A stretch of DNA of 64,000 bases from Meconema thalassinum (Eukaryota; Arthropoda; Insecta; Orthoptera; Tettigoniidae): the NCBI GenBank assembly GCA_946902985.2, contig OX336389.2, positions 142,279,099 to 142,343,098 of the forward strand. The letters run 5' to 3'. The translations under genes and the position numbers were made by a program. Below the pieces are notes generated by a model that saw only the letters and a program-made list of their open reading frames with translations, was not told where the DNA came from and made no database searches. Positions 14,406 through 26,448 of this stretch are shown here, one piece after another (positions within the stretch are counted from its first letter, which is position 1; each line of letters opens with the position of its first letter).

Positions 14406-17170
14406 TCATTCGCCTAATAGTTTGCGGTAGGCGGCCATCTTTGTGTGAAAATCAATTCCCCCTATTAATTCAAACACGGTGAAACCGAATGGAACGAAAT
14501 TTGGTACAGAGGTAGCACTAGCAAAGTGCATCTCCATGTCATGTTTTATATCGCCGCCATCTTGACGGAAACGAAATGGCGGCCACACAATTGTTCAAAG
14601 CTTAAATCAAATTACGATTAACCTAATCATCCGATCTCTACCAAATTTTGCAATAACATACCCTTATAGCGGAAGCATCCTTTGACCAAATGAATAGGGC
14701 TTTAGCCTAATAGTTTGCGGATGGCGGCCATCTTTGTTTGAAAATCAATTCCTCCTATTAATTCAAACACGGTGCAACCGAATGGAACGAAATTTGGTAC
14801 AGAGGTAGCACTAGCAAATGGCATCTAAGTGTCATGTTTTATATCGCCGCCATATTGACAGAAAGGTAATGGCGGCCACACAAATGTTCAAAGCTTAAGT
14901 TAAATTACGACTAACATAACCATCCGATCTCTACCAAACTTTGCAACAACATACCTTTATGGAGGGAGCATCCTTTGACCAATCTAATAGGTTATTAGCC
15001 TAATAGTTTGTGGATGGCGGCCATCTTTATGTCAAAATTGATTCCCCCTATTAATTCGAACACGGTGGAACCGAATGGAACGAAATTTGGTACAGAGGTA
15101 GCACTGGCAAGCGGCACCTCAGTGTCATGTTTTATATCGCCGCCATCTTGACTGAAACGTAATGGTGGCCACACGAATGTTCAAAGCTTAAATCAAATTA
15201 CGATTAACCTAATCATCCGATCTCTACCAAATTTTGCAACTGCATACCTTTTTGGAGGGAGCATCCATTGACCAATCTAATAGGCCATCAGCGTAGTAGT
15301 TTGCGGTTGGCGGCCATCTTTGTGTGAAAATCGATTCCCCCTATTAATTCGAACACGGTGTAACCGAATGGAACGAAATTTGGTACAGAGGTAGTACTAA
15401 AAAAAGGCACCTCAGTGTCATGTTTTATATCGCCGCCATCTTCACTGAAACGTAATGGCGGCCACACAAATGTTCAAAGCTTAAATCAAATTACGACTAA
15501 CCTAATCATCCCATCTCTACCAAATTTTGCAACAACATACCTTTGTGGGGGGAGCATTCTTTGACCAATCTAGTAGGTCATCAGCGTAATATTTTGCGGA
15601 TGGCGGCCATCTTTGTGTGAAAATGGATTCCCCTATTAATTCGAACACGGTGCAACCGAATGGAACGAAATTTGGTACAGAGGTAGTACTAACAAAAGGC
15701 ACCTCAGTGTCATGTTTTATATCGCCGCCATCTTGACTGAAACGTAATGGCGGCCACACAAATGTTCAAAGCTTAAATCAAATTACGACTAACCTAATCA
15801 TCCCATCTCTACCAAATTTTGCAACAACATACCTTTGTGGGGGAGCATCCTTTGACCAAACCAATAGGTCATCAGCGTAATAGTTTGCGGATGGCGGCCA
15901 TCATTGTGTGAAAATCGATTCCCTCTATTAATTCGAACACGGTGCAACCGAAAGGAACGAAATTTGGTACAGAGGTAGAACTAACAAAAGGCACCTCAGT
16001 GTCATGTTTTATATCACCGCCATCTTGACGGAAACGTAATGGCGGCCACACAAATGTTCAAATTACGATTAACCTAATCATCCGATCTCTACCAAATTTT
16101 GCAACAACATACCCTTATAGAGGAAGCATTCTTTGACCAAATGAATAGGTCGTTAGCCTAACAGTTTGCAGATGGCGGCCATCTTTGTGTGAAAATCAAT
16201 TCCCCCTATTAATTCAAACACGGTGGAACCGAATGGAACGAAATTTGCTACAGAGGTAGCACTAGCAAAGGGCATCTCAGTGTCATGTTTTATATCGCCG
16301 CCATATTGACAGAAACGTAATGGCGGCCACACAAATGTTCAAAGCTTAAGTTAAATTACGACTAACATAACCATCCAATCTCTACCAAACTTTGCAACAA
16401 CATACCTATAAGGAGGGAGCATCCTTTGACCAATCTAATAGATTATTAGCCTAATAGTTTGCGGATGGCGGCCATCTTTATGTCAAAATTGATTCCCCCT
16501 ATTAATTCGAACACGGTGGAACCGAATGGAACGAAATTTGCTACAGAGGTAGCACTAGCAAAGGGCACCTCATTGTCATGTTTTATATCGCCGCCTTCTT
16601 GACTGAAACGTAATTGCGGCCACACAAATGTTCAACGCTTAAGTTAAATTACGACTAACATAACCATCCGATCTCTACCAAACTTTGCAACAACATACCT
16701 TTATGGAGGGAGCATCCTATGACCAATCTAATAGGTCATCAGCGCAATAGTTTGCGGATGGCGGTCATCTTTGTGTGAAAATCGATTCCCCCTATTAATT
16801 CGAACACGGTGCAACCGAATGGAACGAAAATTGGTACAGAGGTAGTACTAACAAAAGGCACCTCAGTGTCATGTTTTATATCGCCGCCATCTTGACTGAA
16901 ACGTAATGGCGGCCACACAAATGTTCAAAGCTTAAATCAAATTACGACTAACCTAATCATCCCATCTCTAGCAAATTTTGCAACAACATACCTTTATGGG
17001 GGGAGCATCCTTTGACCAAACTAATAGGTCATCAGCGTAATAGTTTGCGGATGGCGGCCATCTTTGTGTGAAAATGGATTCCCCCTATTAATTCGAACAC
17101 GGTGCAACCGAATGGAACGAAATTTGGTACAGAGGTAGTACTAACAAAAGGCACCTCAGTGTCATGTTTT
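14406..17170 (+). repeat. Partial higher-order repeat copy C
   Basis: The 5238-bp register continues from copy B for about 9.5 monomers (for example the ATATTTTGCGG variant at 10350 recurs near 15590). It breaks at about 17050-17180, where the sequence switches to the monomer order found from 587 onward. It carries more private changes than A and B, such as a lost C in the CCCCCTATT block near 15630. Confidence 0.8.
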
Positions 17171-17175
17171 ATATC

Positions 17176-20100
17176 GCCGCCATCTCGACGGAAACGTAAT
17201 GGCGGCCACACAAATGTTCAAAGCATAAATCAAATTACGACAAACCTAATCATCCGATCTCTACCAAATTTTGCAGCAACATAACTTTATGGGGGGAGCA
17301 TCCTTTGATCAAACTAATAGGTCATCAGCGTAATCTTTTGCGGATGGCGGCCATCTTTGTGTGAAAATCGATTCCCCCTATTCATTCGAACACGGTGCAA
17401 CCGAATGGAACGAAATTTGGTACAGAGGTTGTACTAACAAAAGGCACCTCAGTGTAATGTTTTATATCGCCGTCATCTTGCCGGAAACGTAATGGTGGCC
17501 ACACAAATGTTCAAAGCTTAAATCAAATTACGATTAACCTAATCATCCGATCTCTACCAAATTTTGCAATAACATACCCTTATAGAGGAAGCATCCTTTG
17601 ACCAAATGAATAGGGCTTTAGCCTAATAGTTTGCGGATGGCGGCCATCTTTGTGTGAAAATCAATTCCCCCTATTAATTCAATCACGGTGCAACCGAATG
17701 GAACGAAATTTGGTACAGAGGTAGCACTAGCAAAGGGCATCTAAGTGTCATGTTTTATATCGCCGCCATATTGACAGAAACGTAATGGCGGCCACACAAA
17801 TGTTCAAAGCTTAAGTTAAATTACGACTAACATAACCATCCGATCTCTACCAAACTCTGCAACAACATACCTTTATGGAGGGAGCATCCTTTGACCAATC
17901 TAATAGGTTATTAGCCTAATAGTTTGTGGATGGCGGCCATCTTTATGTCAAAATTGATTCCCCCTATTAATTCGAACACGGTGGAACCGAATGGAACGAT
18001 ATTTGGTACAGAGGTAGCACTGGCAAGGGGCACCTCAGTGTCATGTTTTATATCGCCGCCATCTTGACTGAATCGTAATGGCGGCCACACGAATGTTCAA
18101 AGCTTAAATCAAATTACGATTAACCAATCATCCAATCTCTACCAAATTTTGCATTTACATACCTTTTTGGAGGGAGCATCCTTTGACCAATCTAATAGGT
18201 CATCAGCGTAATAGTTTGCGGATGGCGGCCATCTTTGTGTGAAAATCGATTCCCCCTATTAATTCGAACACGGTGCAACCGAATGGAACGAAATTTGGTA
18301 CAGAGGTAGTACTAACAAAAGGCACCTCAGTGTCATGTTTTATATCGCCGCCATCTTGACTGAAACGTAATGGCGGCCACACAAATGTTCAAAGCTTAAA
18401 TCAAATTACGACTAACCTAATCATCCCATCACTACCAAATTTTGCAACAACATACCTTTATGGGGGGAGCATCCTTTGACCAAACTAATAGGTCATCAGC
18501 GTAATAGTTTGCGGATGGCGGCCATCATTGTGTGAAAATCGATTCCCCCTATTAATTCGAACACGGTGCAACCGAATGGAACGAAATTTGGTACAGAGTT
18601 AGTACTAACAAAAGGCACCTCAGTGTCATGTTTTATATCGCCGCCATCTTGACGGAAACGTACTGGTGGCCACACAAATGTTAAAATTACGATTAACCTA
18701 ATCATCCGATCTATACCAAATTTTGCAACAACATACCCTTATAGAGCAAGCATTCTTTGACCAAATGAATAGGTCGTTAGCCTAACAGTTTGCGGATGGC
18801 GGCCATCTTTGTGTGAAAATCAATTCCCCCTATTAATTCAAACACGGTGGAACTGAATGGAACGAAATTTGGTACAGAGGTAGCACTAGCAAAGGCATCT
18901 CAGTGTCATGTTTTATATCGCCGCCATATTGACAGAAACGTAATGGCGGCCACACAAATGTTCAAAGCTTAAGTGAAATTACGACTAACATAACCATCCG
19001 ATCGCTACCAAAATTTGCAACAACATACCTTTATGGAGGGAGCATCCTTTGACCAATCTAATAGGTTATTAGCCTAATAGTTTGCGGATGGCGGCAATCT
19101 TTATGTCAAATTTGATTCCCCCTATTAATTCGAACACGGTGGAACCGAATGGAACGAAATTTGGTACAGAGGTAGCACTAGCAAAGGGGACCTCAATGTC
19201 ATGTCTTATATCGCCGCCATCTTGACTGAAATGTAATGGCGGCCACACGAATGATCAAAGCTTAAATCAAATTACGATTAACCTAATCATCCGATCTCAA
19301 CCAAATTTTGCAACTACATACCTTTATGGAGGGAGCATCCCTTGACCAATCTAATAGGTCATTAACCTAATAGTTTGCGGATGGCGGCCATCTTTATGTC
19401 AAAATTGATTCCCCCTATTAATTCGAACACGGTGGAACCGAATGGAACGAAATTTGGTACAGAGGTAGCACTAACAAAAGGCACCTCAGTGTCATGTTTT
19501 ATATCGCCGCCATCTGGACTGAAACGTAATGGCGGCCACACAAATGTTCAAAGCTTAAATCAAATTACGACTAACCTAATCATCCGATCTCTACCAAATT
19601 TTGCAACAACATACCTTTATGGGGGGAGCATCCTTTGATCAAACTAATAGGTCATCAGCGTAATAGTTTGCGGATGGCGGCCATCATTGTGTGAAAATCG
19701 ATTCCCTCTATTAATTCGAACACGGTGCAACCGAATTGAACGAAATTTGGTACAGAGGTAGTACTTACAAAAGGCACCTCAGTGTCATGCTTTATATCGC
19801 CGCCATCTTGACGGAAACTTAATGGCGGCCACACAAATGTTCAAATTACGATTAACCTAATCATCCGATCTCTACCAAATTTTGCAACAACATACCCTTA
19901 TAGAGGAAGCATTCTTTGACCAAATGAATAGGTCGTTAGCCTAGCAGTTTGCAGATGGCGGCCATCTTTGTGTGAAAATCAATTCCCCCTATTAATTCGA
20001 ACACGGTGAAACCGAATGGAACGAAATTTGGTACAGAGGTAGCACTAGCAAAGGGCACCTCAGTGTCATGTTTTATATCGCCGCCTTCTTGACTTAAACG

Positions 20101-20240
20101 TAATGGCGGCCACACAAATGTTCAACGCTAAAGTTAAATTACGACTAACATAACCATCCGATCTCTACCAAACTTTGCAACAACATACCTTTATGGAGGG
20201 AGCATCCTTTGACCAATCTAATAGGTCACCAGCGCAATAG
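17176..20240 (+). repeat. Long-range duplicated satellite segment, copy 2
   Basis: This is the partner of 587-3640 at an offset of 16589 bp. Upstream, the monomer at 16883-17175 is extra compared with copy 1. Downstream, a monomer around 20226-20520 is present that copy 1 lacks, so the offset grows to 16882 bp at the next diagnostic monomer (3930 to 20812). Confidence 0.85.
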
Positions 20241-22869
20241 TTTGCGGATGGCGGCCATCTTTGTGTGAAAATCGATTCCCCCTATTAATTCGAACATGGT
20301 GCAACCGAATGGAACGAAAATTGGTACAGAGGTAGTACTAACAAAAGGCACCTCAGTGTCATGTTTTATATCGCCGCCATCTTGACTGAAACGTAATGGC
20401 GGCCACACAAATGTTCAAAGCTTAAATCAAATTACGACTAACCTAATCATCCCATCTCTACCAAATTTTGCAACAACATACCTTTATGGGGGGAGCATTC
20501 TTTGACCAAACTAATAGGTCATCAGCGTAATAGTTTGCGGATGGCGGCCATCTTTGTGTGAAAATGGATTCCCCCTATTCATTCGAACACGGTGCAACCG
20601 AATGGAACGAAATTTGGTACAGAGGTAGTACTAACAACAGGCACCTCAGTGTCATGTTTTATATCGCCGCCATCTTGACGGAAACGTAATGGCGGCAACA
20701 CAAATGTTCAAAGCATAAATCAAATTACGACTAACCTAATCATTCGATCTCTACCAAATTTTGCAACTACATACCATTATGGAGGGAGCATCCTTTGACC
20801 AATCTAATAGGTCATTCGCCTAATAGTTTGCGGATGGCGGCCATCTTTGTGTGAAAATCAATTCCCCCTATTAATTCAAACACGGTGAAACCGAATGGAA
20901 CGAAATTTGGTACAGAGGTAGCACTAGCAAAGTGCATCTCCATGTCATGTTTTATATCGCCGCCATCTTGACGGAAACATAATGGCGGCCACACAATTGT
21001 TCAAAGCTTAAATCAAATTACGATTAACCTAATCATCCGATCTCTACCAAATTTTGCAATAACATACCCTTATAGAGGAAGCATCCTTTGACCAAATGAA
21101 TAGGGCTTTAGCCTAATAGTTTGCGGATGGCGGCCATCTTTGTTTGAAAATCAATTCCCCCTATTAATTCAAACACGGTGCAACCGAATGGAACGAAATT
21201 TGGTACAGAGGTAGCACTAGCAAATGGCATCTAAGTGTCATGTTTTATATCGCCGCCATATTGACAGAAAGGTAATGGCGGTCACACAAATGTTCAAAGC
21301 TTAAGTTAAATTACGACTAACATAACCATCCGATCTCTACCAAACTTTGCAACAACATACCTTTATGGAGGGAGCATCCTTTGACCAATCTAATAGGTTA
21401 TTAGCCTAATAGTTTGTGGATGGCGGCCATCTTTATGTCAAAATTGATTCCCCCTATTAATTCGAACACGGTGGAACCGAATGGAACGAAATTTGGTACA
21501 GAGGTAGCACTGGCAAGGGGCACCTCAGTGTCATGTTTTATATCGCCGCCATCTTGACTGAAACGTAATGGTGGCCACACGAATGTTCAAAGCTTAAATC
21601 AAATTACGATTAACCTAATCATCCGATCTCTACCAAATTTTGCAACTGCATACCTTTTTGGAGGGAGCATCCATTGACCAATCTAATAGGTCATCAGCGT
21701 AGTAGTTTGCGGTTGGCGGCCATCTTTGTGTGAAAATCGATTCCCCCTATTAATTCGAACACGGTGTAACCGAATGGAACGAAATTTGGTACAGAGGTAG
21801 TACTAAAAAAAGGCACCTCAGTGTCATGTTTTATATCGCCGCCATCTTGCTGAAACGTAATGGCGGCCACACAAATGTTCAAAGCTTAAATCAAATTACG
21901 ACTAACCTAATCATCCCATCTCTACCAAATTTTGCAACAACATACCTTTATGGGGGGAGCATCCTTTGACCAAACTAATAGGTCATCAGCGTAATAGTTT
22001 GCGGATGGCGGCCATCATTGTGTGAAAATCGATTCCCCCTATTAATTCGAACACGGTGCAACCGAATGGAACGAAATTTGGTACAGAGGTAGTACTAACA
22101 AAAGGCACCTCAGTGTCATGTTTTATATCGCCGCCATCTTGACGGAAACGTAATGGCGGCCACACGAATGTTCAAATTAAGATTAAACTAATCATCCGAT
22201 CTCTACCAAATTTTGCAACAACATACCCTTATAGAGCAAGCATTCTTTGACCAAATAAATAGGTCGTTAGCCTAACAGTTTGCGGATGGCGGCCATCTTT
22301 GTGTGAAAATCAATTCCCCCTTTTAATTCAAACACGGTGGAACTGAATGGAACGAAATTTGGTACAGAGGTAGCACTAGCAAGGGCATCTCAGTGTCATG
22401 TTTTATATCGCCGCCATATTGACAGAAACGTAATGGCGGCCACACAAATGTTCAAAGCTTAAGTTAAATTACGACTAACATAACCATCCGATCTCTACCA
22501 AAATTTGCAACAACATACCTTTATAGAGGGAGCATCCTTTGACCAATCTGATAGGTTATTAGCCTAATAGTTTGCGGATGGCGGCCATCTTTATGTCAAA
22601 ATTGTTTCCCCCTATTAATTCGAACACGGTGGAACCGAATGGAACGAAATTTGGTACAGAGGTAGCACTAGCAAAGGGGACCTCAGTGTCATGTTTCATA
22701 TCGCCGCCATCTTGACTGAAACGTAATGGCGGCCACACGAATGATCAAAGCTTAAATCAAATTACGATTAACCTAATCATCCGATCTCTACCAAATTTTG
22801 CAACTACATACCTTTATGGAGGGAGCATCCATTGACCAATCCGATAGGTCATTAGCCTAATAGTTTGCG

Positions 22870-23585
22870 GATGGCGGCCATCTTTGTGTCAGAATCGATT
22901 CCCCCTATTAATTCAAACACGGTGAAACCGAATGGAACGAAATTTGTTACAGAGATAGCACTAGCAAAGGGCATCTCAGTGTCATAATTAATATCGCCGC
23001 CGTATTGACAGAAACGTAATGGCGGCCACACGAATGTTTAAAGCTTAAATCAAATTACGACTAACATAACCATCCGATCTCTAGCAAATTTTGCAACAAC
23101 ATACCTTTATGGAGGGAGCATCCTTTGACCAATCTAATAGGTCATTAGCCTCATAGTTTGCGGATGGCGGCCATCTTTATGTCAAAATTGATTCCCCCTA
23201 TTAATTCGAACACGGTGGAACCGAATGAACGAAATTTGGTACAGAGGTAGCACTAGCAAAGGGCACCTCAGCGTCATGTTTTATATCACCGCTATCTTGA
23301 CGGAAACGTAATCGCGGCCACCCAAATGTTAAAACTAAAATGTAACTACGACCAACCTAATAATCTAGTCTCTACCAAATTTTGCAACACCATATCTTTA
23401 TGTGGGAAACATATTCTGAACAAACTGCAAGAACATCAGCCCAATAATTTGCAGATGGTGGCCAAGTATGTGTGCAAATCGTTTCCCCCTATCAATTCAA
23501 ACACGGTGAAACCGAATTGAACGAAATTTGGTACAGAGGTAGCACTAGCAAATGGCACCTCATATTCATGTTTAATATCCCTATA
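22870..23585 (+). repeat. Decayed edge monomers of the satellite
   Basis: The last two to three monomers are still in register but carry many more changes than the core (for example ATAATTAATATCGCCGCCGTATT near 22985 and GGTGGCCAAGTATG near 23458). After about 23585 monomer similarity stops. Divergence rising toward the boundary is the pattern expected where unequal exchange no longer homogenises copies. Confidence 0.85.
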
Positions 23586-24460
23586 GCACGTTGTATTTCA
23601 ACAAGCTACTACAACCAACATTCAATCATACTCCTTGAAAAGGACAAAGGGTTATAACAATACCCATGCATTTAGGAGAAAGTAGGCTATATGTTCTTTA
23701 CTGAACATCTTGTTTTTTGTATAGATAATAACCATGCCTAGCTTGGTCTAAGCGCGACTATAAGCGAAGCATATTGTTTAATTTTAAATAATATTTTAGG
23801 AGCTTTTTAGGAATATTATTTTTGATATTAAAATAATAGTTGTTAAGAGTTATTATTAGTTATTAATACTGTAAACAATGTTTGTTTCAGTCTCCGCAGT
23901 GGAGGGGGCGCAACAATGAGATATCGTACCACCTGAAAAATTGCTAGGTCCGCCACCGCTTGTGAACAGTAACACTTCCCTCAGAATCAGTCAAAACGTC
24001 AGTCATCAGATAAAAATTTTAAATTTAAATGCAAAATCGCTTAAGAGGTTCAAGATTAAAAAGAAACTCTAAACGTTTAACTGCTTTTCCCTCTATATTT
24101 GTCCCCACCCCACCATCTAACAGTAGTGCTTCTACTGGTCTATGGTGGTGATGTCAATGCATCTGTTATTAATGCCCATCAGCTCTAGAGGCATAATCAC
24201 GGGGCAAAGAATTGCCTGGAAACTATCCTTGAATTTAACAACGTATTGGTTTCTCCGTGGCAATAACAAAGAGGTGGGGAATTTGATGTAGATATGTCAC
24301 ATCACTTCAGAGGGATTATAAAAACAACCTCATAAAAACCAGACACATTATAAGAGGCTGGAGAGATTACGTACTGCTATTTCCGTCAAAGTAAACTACT
24401 TCTGTATTTAAGATGGAACTTTTCTTTCCGCTATCGTTTACCTTCCTGGGTTGGCTTTTC
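23586..24460. other. Unassigned non-coding flank of the satellite
   Basis: AT-rich sequence between the array edge and the first SINE fragment. I see no coding frame of interest, no tandem repeat and no terminal-repeat signature. Confidence 0.5.
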
Positions 24461-24461
24461 C

Positions 24462-24728
24462 CACAGACTAACCTAGGGATCCCACCTCAGTCGCCACTGG
24501 CAGTGTCCTGGAACTTGAGACTCTGAACCTGCGATACAACTGGGGAGTGTGACTAGCACGTCGCCTAGGCGGCCTCACCTGCAAAGCGAACAGGGGCCTG
24601 ATGAAGGGATGGGAAGAGTGGGAGGGATAGACAAGGAAGAGGGAAGGAGGCGGCCGTGGCCTTATGTTTGGTTCCATCCCAGCATTTGCCCGAATACGAA
24701 GTGGAGAACCATGGAAAACCACGAGAAA
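24462..24728 (-). mobile_element. SINE fragment (GGTTTTCC...CCAGGCAAATGCTGGGA family)
   Basis: The minus strand has the block CGTGGTTTTCCATGGTTCTC, then GGGCAAATGCTGGGA and AAGGCCACGGCCGCCTCC in order. The same blocks occur at 28996-29262(+), 36838-37098(-), 42362-42545(-), 61929-62205(+) and in part at 63578-63682(-). A dispersed family with internal tRNA-like heads in some copies is best explained as a tRNA-derived SINE. No clear target duplication was found for this copy. Overlapping open frames on both strands are incidental. Confidence 0.65.
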
Positions 24729-25327
24729 ATGGTAAAATACAAGTTAAAATGATCATAGACATTCCTTGACCCGGCACCCCCTTTGTGTTACATAAATAGT
24801 TTGTAACCAAGTTTTAGTGCGGAGATGTCTTCTACTAACATATGAATGTTTTGGCAATTGCTCCAGTAGTTTGGTCACCAAACGATAACAAACAGGCAAG
24901 AATTAAACTCTGGGTATATTTTGTCATTTTTCACTTCGTCCGGGATAAATGCAAAGTTTCAGTCTGTAATTCAAAATATTCAGAAAGCTGGGAATATGAG
25001 ATACCTAGTTAATTTTTTATTTGTATAGTACCGACATCTTTCATAGGAGATCGAAACAACGTGTCCAAGAGTCACTACTGCATTTGCGCAACAGATGGCC
25101 ATACCTGCCTCAGCTCTACTGCAGTGTTGATGTTTGTTCGTAATGCAGCTGAGGAATGTTTTTGTACCTGTACGCGGGTGTGAGATTTTCATCGATATAT
25201 ATTGTTAGTTTCCCTAGAAACAATCAAGTTAAGTTCTAATTCATCAATTACAATTTTAGAACATTGGTAACGATTCACTATATATTGGGGCGCTACGCAG
25301 GAATTTATGATAACCTCTGAAAGGGAG
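24729..25327. other. Unassigned non-coding stretch
   Basis: No convincing gene, tandem repeat or terminal repeat. Part of it (about 25200-25327) may belong to the truncated Penelope-like element suspected just downstream. Confidence 0.4.
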
Positions 25328-25496
25328 TTAAAACTCAGCAATTTTTCTAGGTGTGTGCCGTGTCTTGTGTGGGGTTCCACCTAGGACACCATTCTGGCTC
25401 ATCAGCGGGCTCTTGGTGTCCTAGGCAAAACCCCACACAAGACACGGCACAAACTTAGAAAAATTGTAGAGTTTTAATTCACTGGCCGTGAAAGCC
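25328..25496. mobile_element. Hairpin resembling fused inverted ends of a truncated Penelope-like element
   Basis: An imperfect inverted repeat pairs 25328-25391 with 25412-25477 around a loop of about 20 bp; both arms contain the 19-base word GTGCCGTGTCTTGTGTGGG (one in complement). It is followed by GGCCGTGAAAGCC, the same word that follows the right terminal repeat of the Penelope-like element at 42099. The layout (inverted terminal repeat, then a short tail) matches that element with its coding body deleted. The minus strand of the loop holds CTGATGAG (25398-25405), a hammerhead-type core word, but a matching GAAAC is not evident. The assignment is inference from shared layout; a MITE is the alternative. 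Confidence 0.5.
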
Positions 25497-26448
25497 AATA
25501 TGCACACTTTCTAATAGGGAGGCTTGGTTGTAATATGAGACTGTCTCATTTTGCTACCACCATTAATCAATGTTAGTCCCTGCTCCAGATCCCATGAAAA
25601 TGGTTTAAAGAATAAAGTACACTCCTACGAAAGAACTACAACAAAGATTATATGATAAAAGCTATTGAAGCAATTACATCGAACAAATGTGATTTATAAA
25701 AGCATCAAGGAAATATAGTGTCCAGGGACAAATCTCCTGCTCCATCTGTCAAGTCTACACCCACAATTTGACGACTTAAGGCAGGAAGGTTATGATGTGA
25801 CAACAGCATCACCGTAAAGAACAATATTTTGTTACCAACACGCCAAAGCAGCCTGTAGTTCTGAAGAAAAGGAAAACTATTCCAATAAAAGGGAAATTGA
25901 CTCATTAATAAATATGCGACTTATTCAGTGACGCAGGTGTTTCAGTTCGAACAGACAGCAATGGCGATCTTGACGAGCCTGTGCAGTTCCTACCCGAATC
26001 AATGGATGCAACCTGCTCATTCTGTAACTCCAAATTTACGAACGATCTTAAGGGTGAATTGTAGATTCAGTCCCTGTTATGCAAACTGTGGGCCCACAGT
26101 GATTGTGCGGTATATATTTGTGAATATCAAACAACTAAGTGAATCCTAAACTTGCTGGTACTTACTGTAGATCAATTTGTGTCAATAAATTATTCCCTAT
26201 GTCTTGGTATGAATTTCATGCCTTTTCTTTAACACCAAATATAAGTGTCTCATATTACTACCCAAATTGAAACAAGTAGTTCCGTGAAGAACTAAAGAGC
26301 CTACTTTTCTTAAAATGTAAGATCCATGCCAATCTATATAGAGCTATCTAGAATAATGATGAAATCAAGTTGGTAATACTAACATTTCTATGTACTGCAG
26401 TTTGAAATACACCTGAAGTAGTGTAGCCTAATAGAGTAACTTACTGCA

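Larger units (their letters stand above)
1..23585 (+). repeat. Satellite array, ~293-bp monomer, about 80 copies
   Basis: Head-to-tail monomers recur every ~293 bp; the motif GCCGCC(A/T)T(C/A)TTGAC falls at 1, 294, 587, 880 and so on. Each monomer carries, in order, an inverted pair GCCGCCAT...ATGGCGGC, a block CTACCAAA(T/C)TTTGC, a second ATGGCGGCCATC, then a C-rich block TTCCCCCTAT and AAATTTGGTACAG. Some monomers lack 12 bp between two CAAA words (e.g. near 3247, 5583, 7917, 8199). Short reading frames of 60-87 codons repeat once per monomer on both strands; their positions follow the repeat and they change with it, so I treat them as non-coding. The array begins before the window and ends near 23585. 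It is probably heterochromatin or another satellite block; a function cannot be read from sequence. Confidence 0.97.

Noticed and set aside
1..23585. CRISPR-like regular repeats
   Set aside because: The whole 293-bp unit is repeated, with no short-repeat and unique-spacer structure, and the context is eukaryotic.
806..23657. Families of 60-87 codon frames repeated on both strands of the first 23 kb
   Set aside because: They recur with the 293-bp monomer, overlap on both strands and change with repeat variants; this is satellite sequence, not a gene family.
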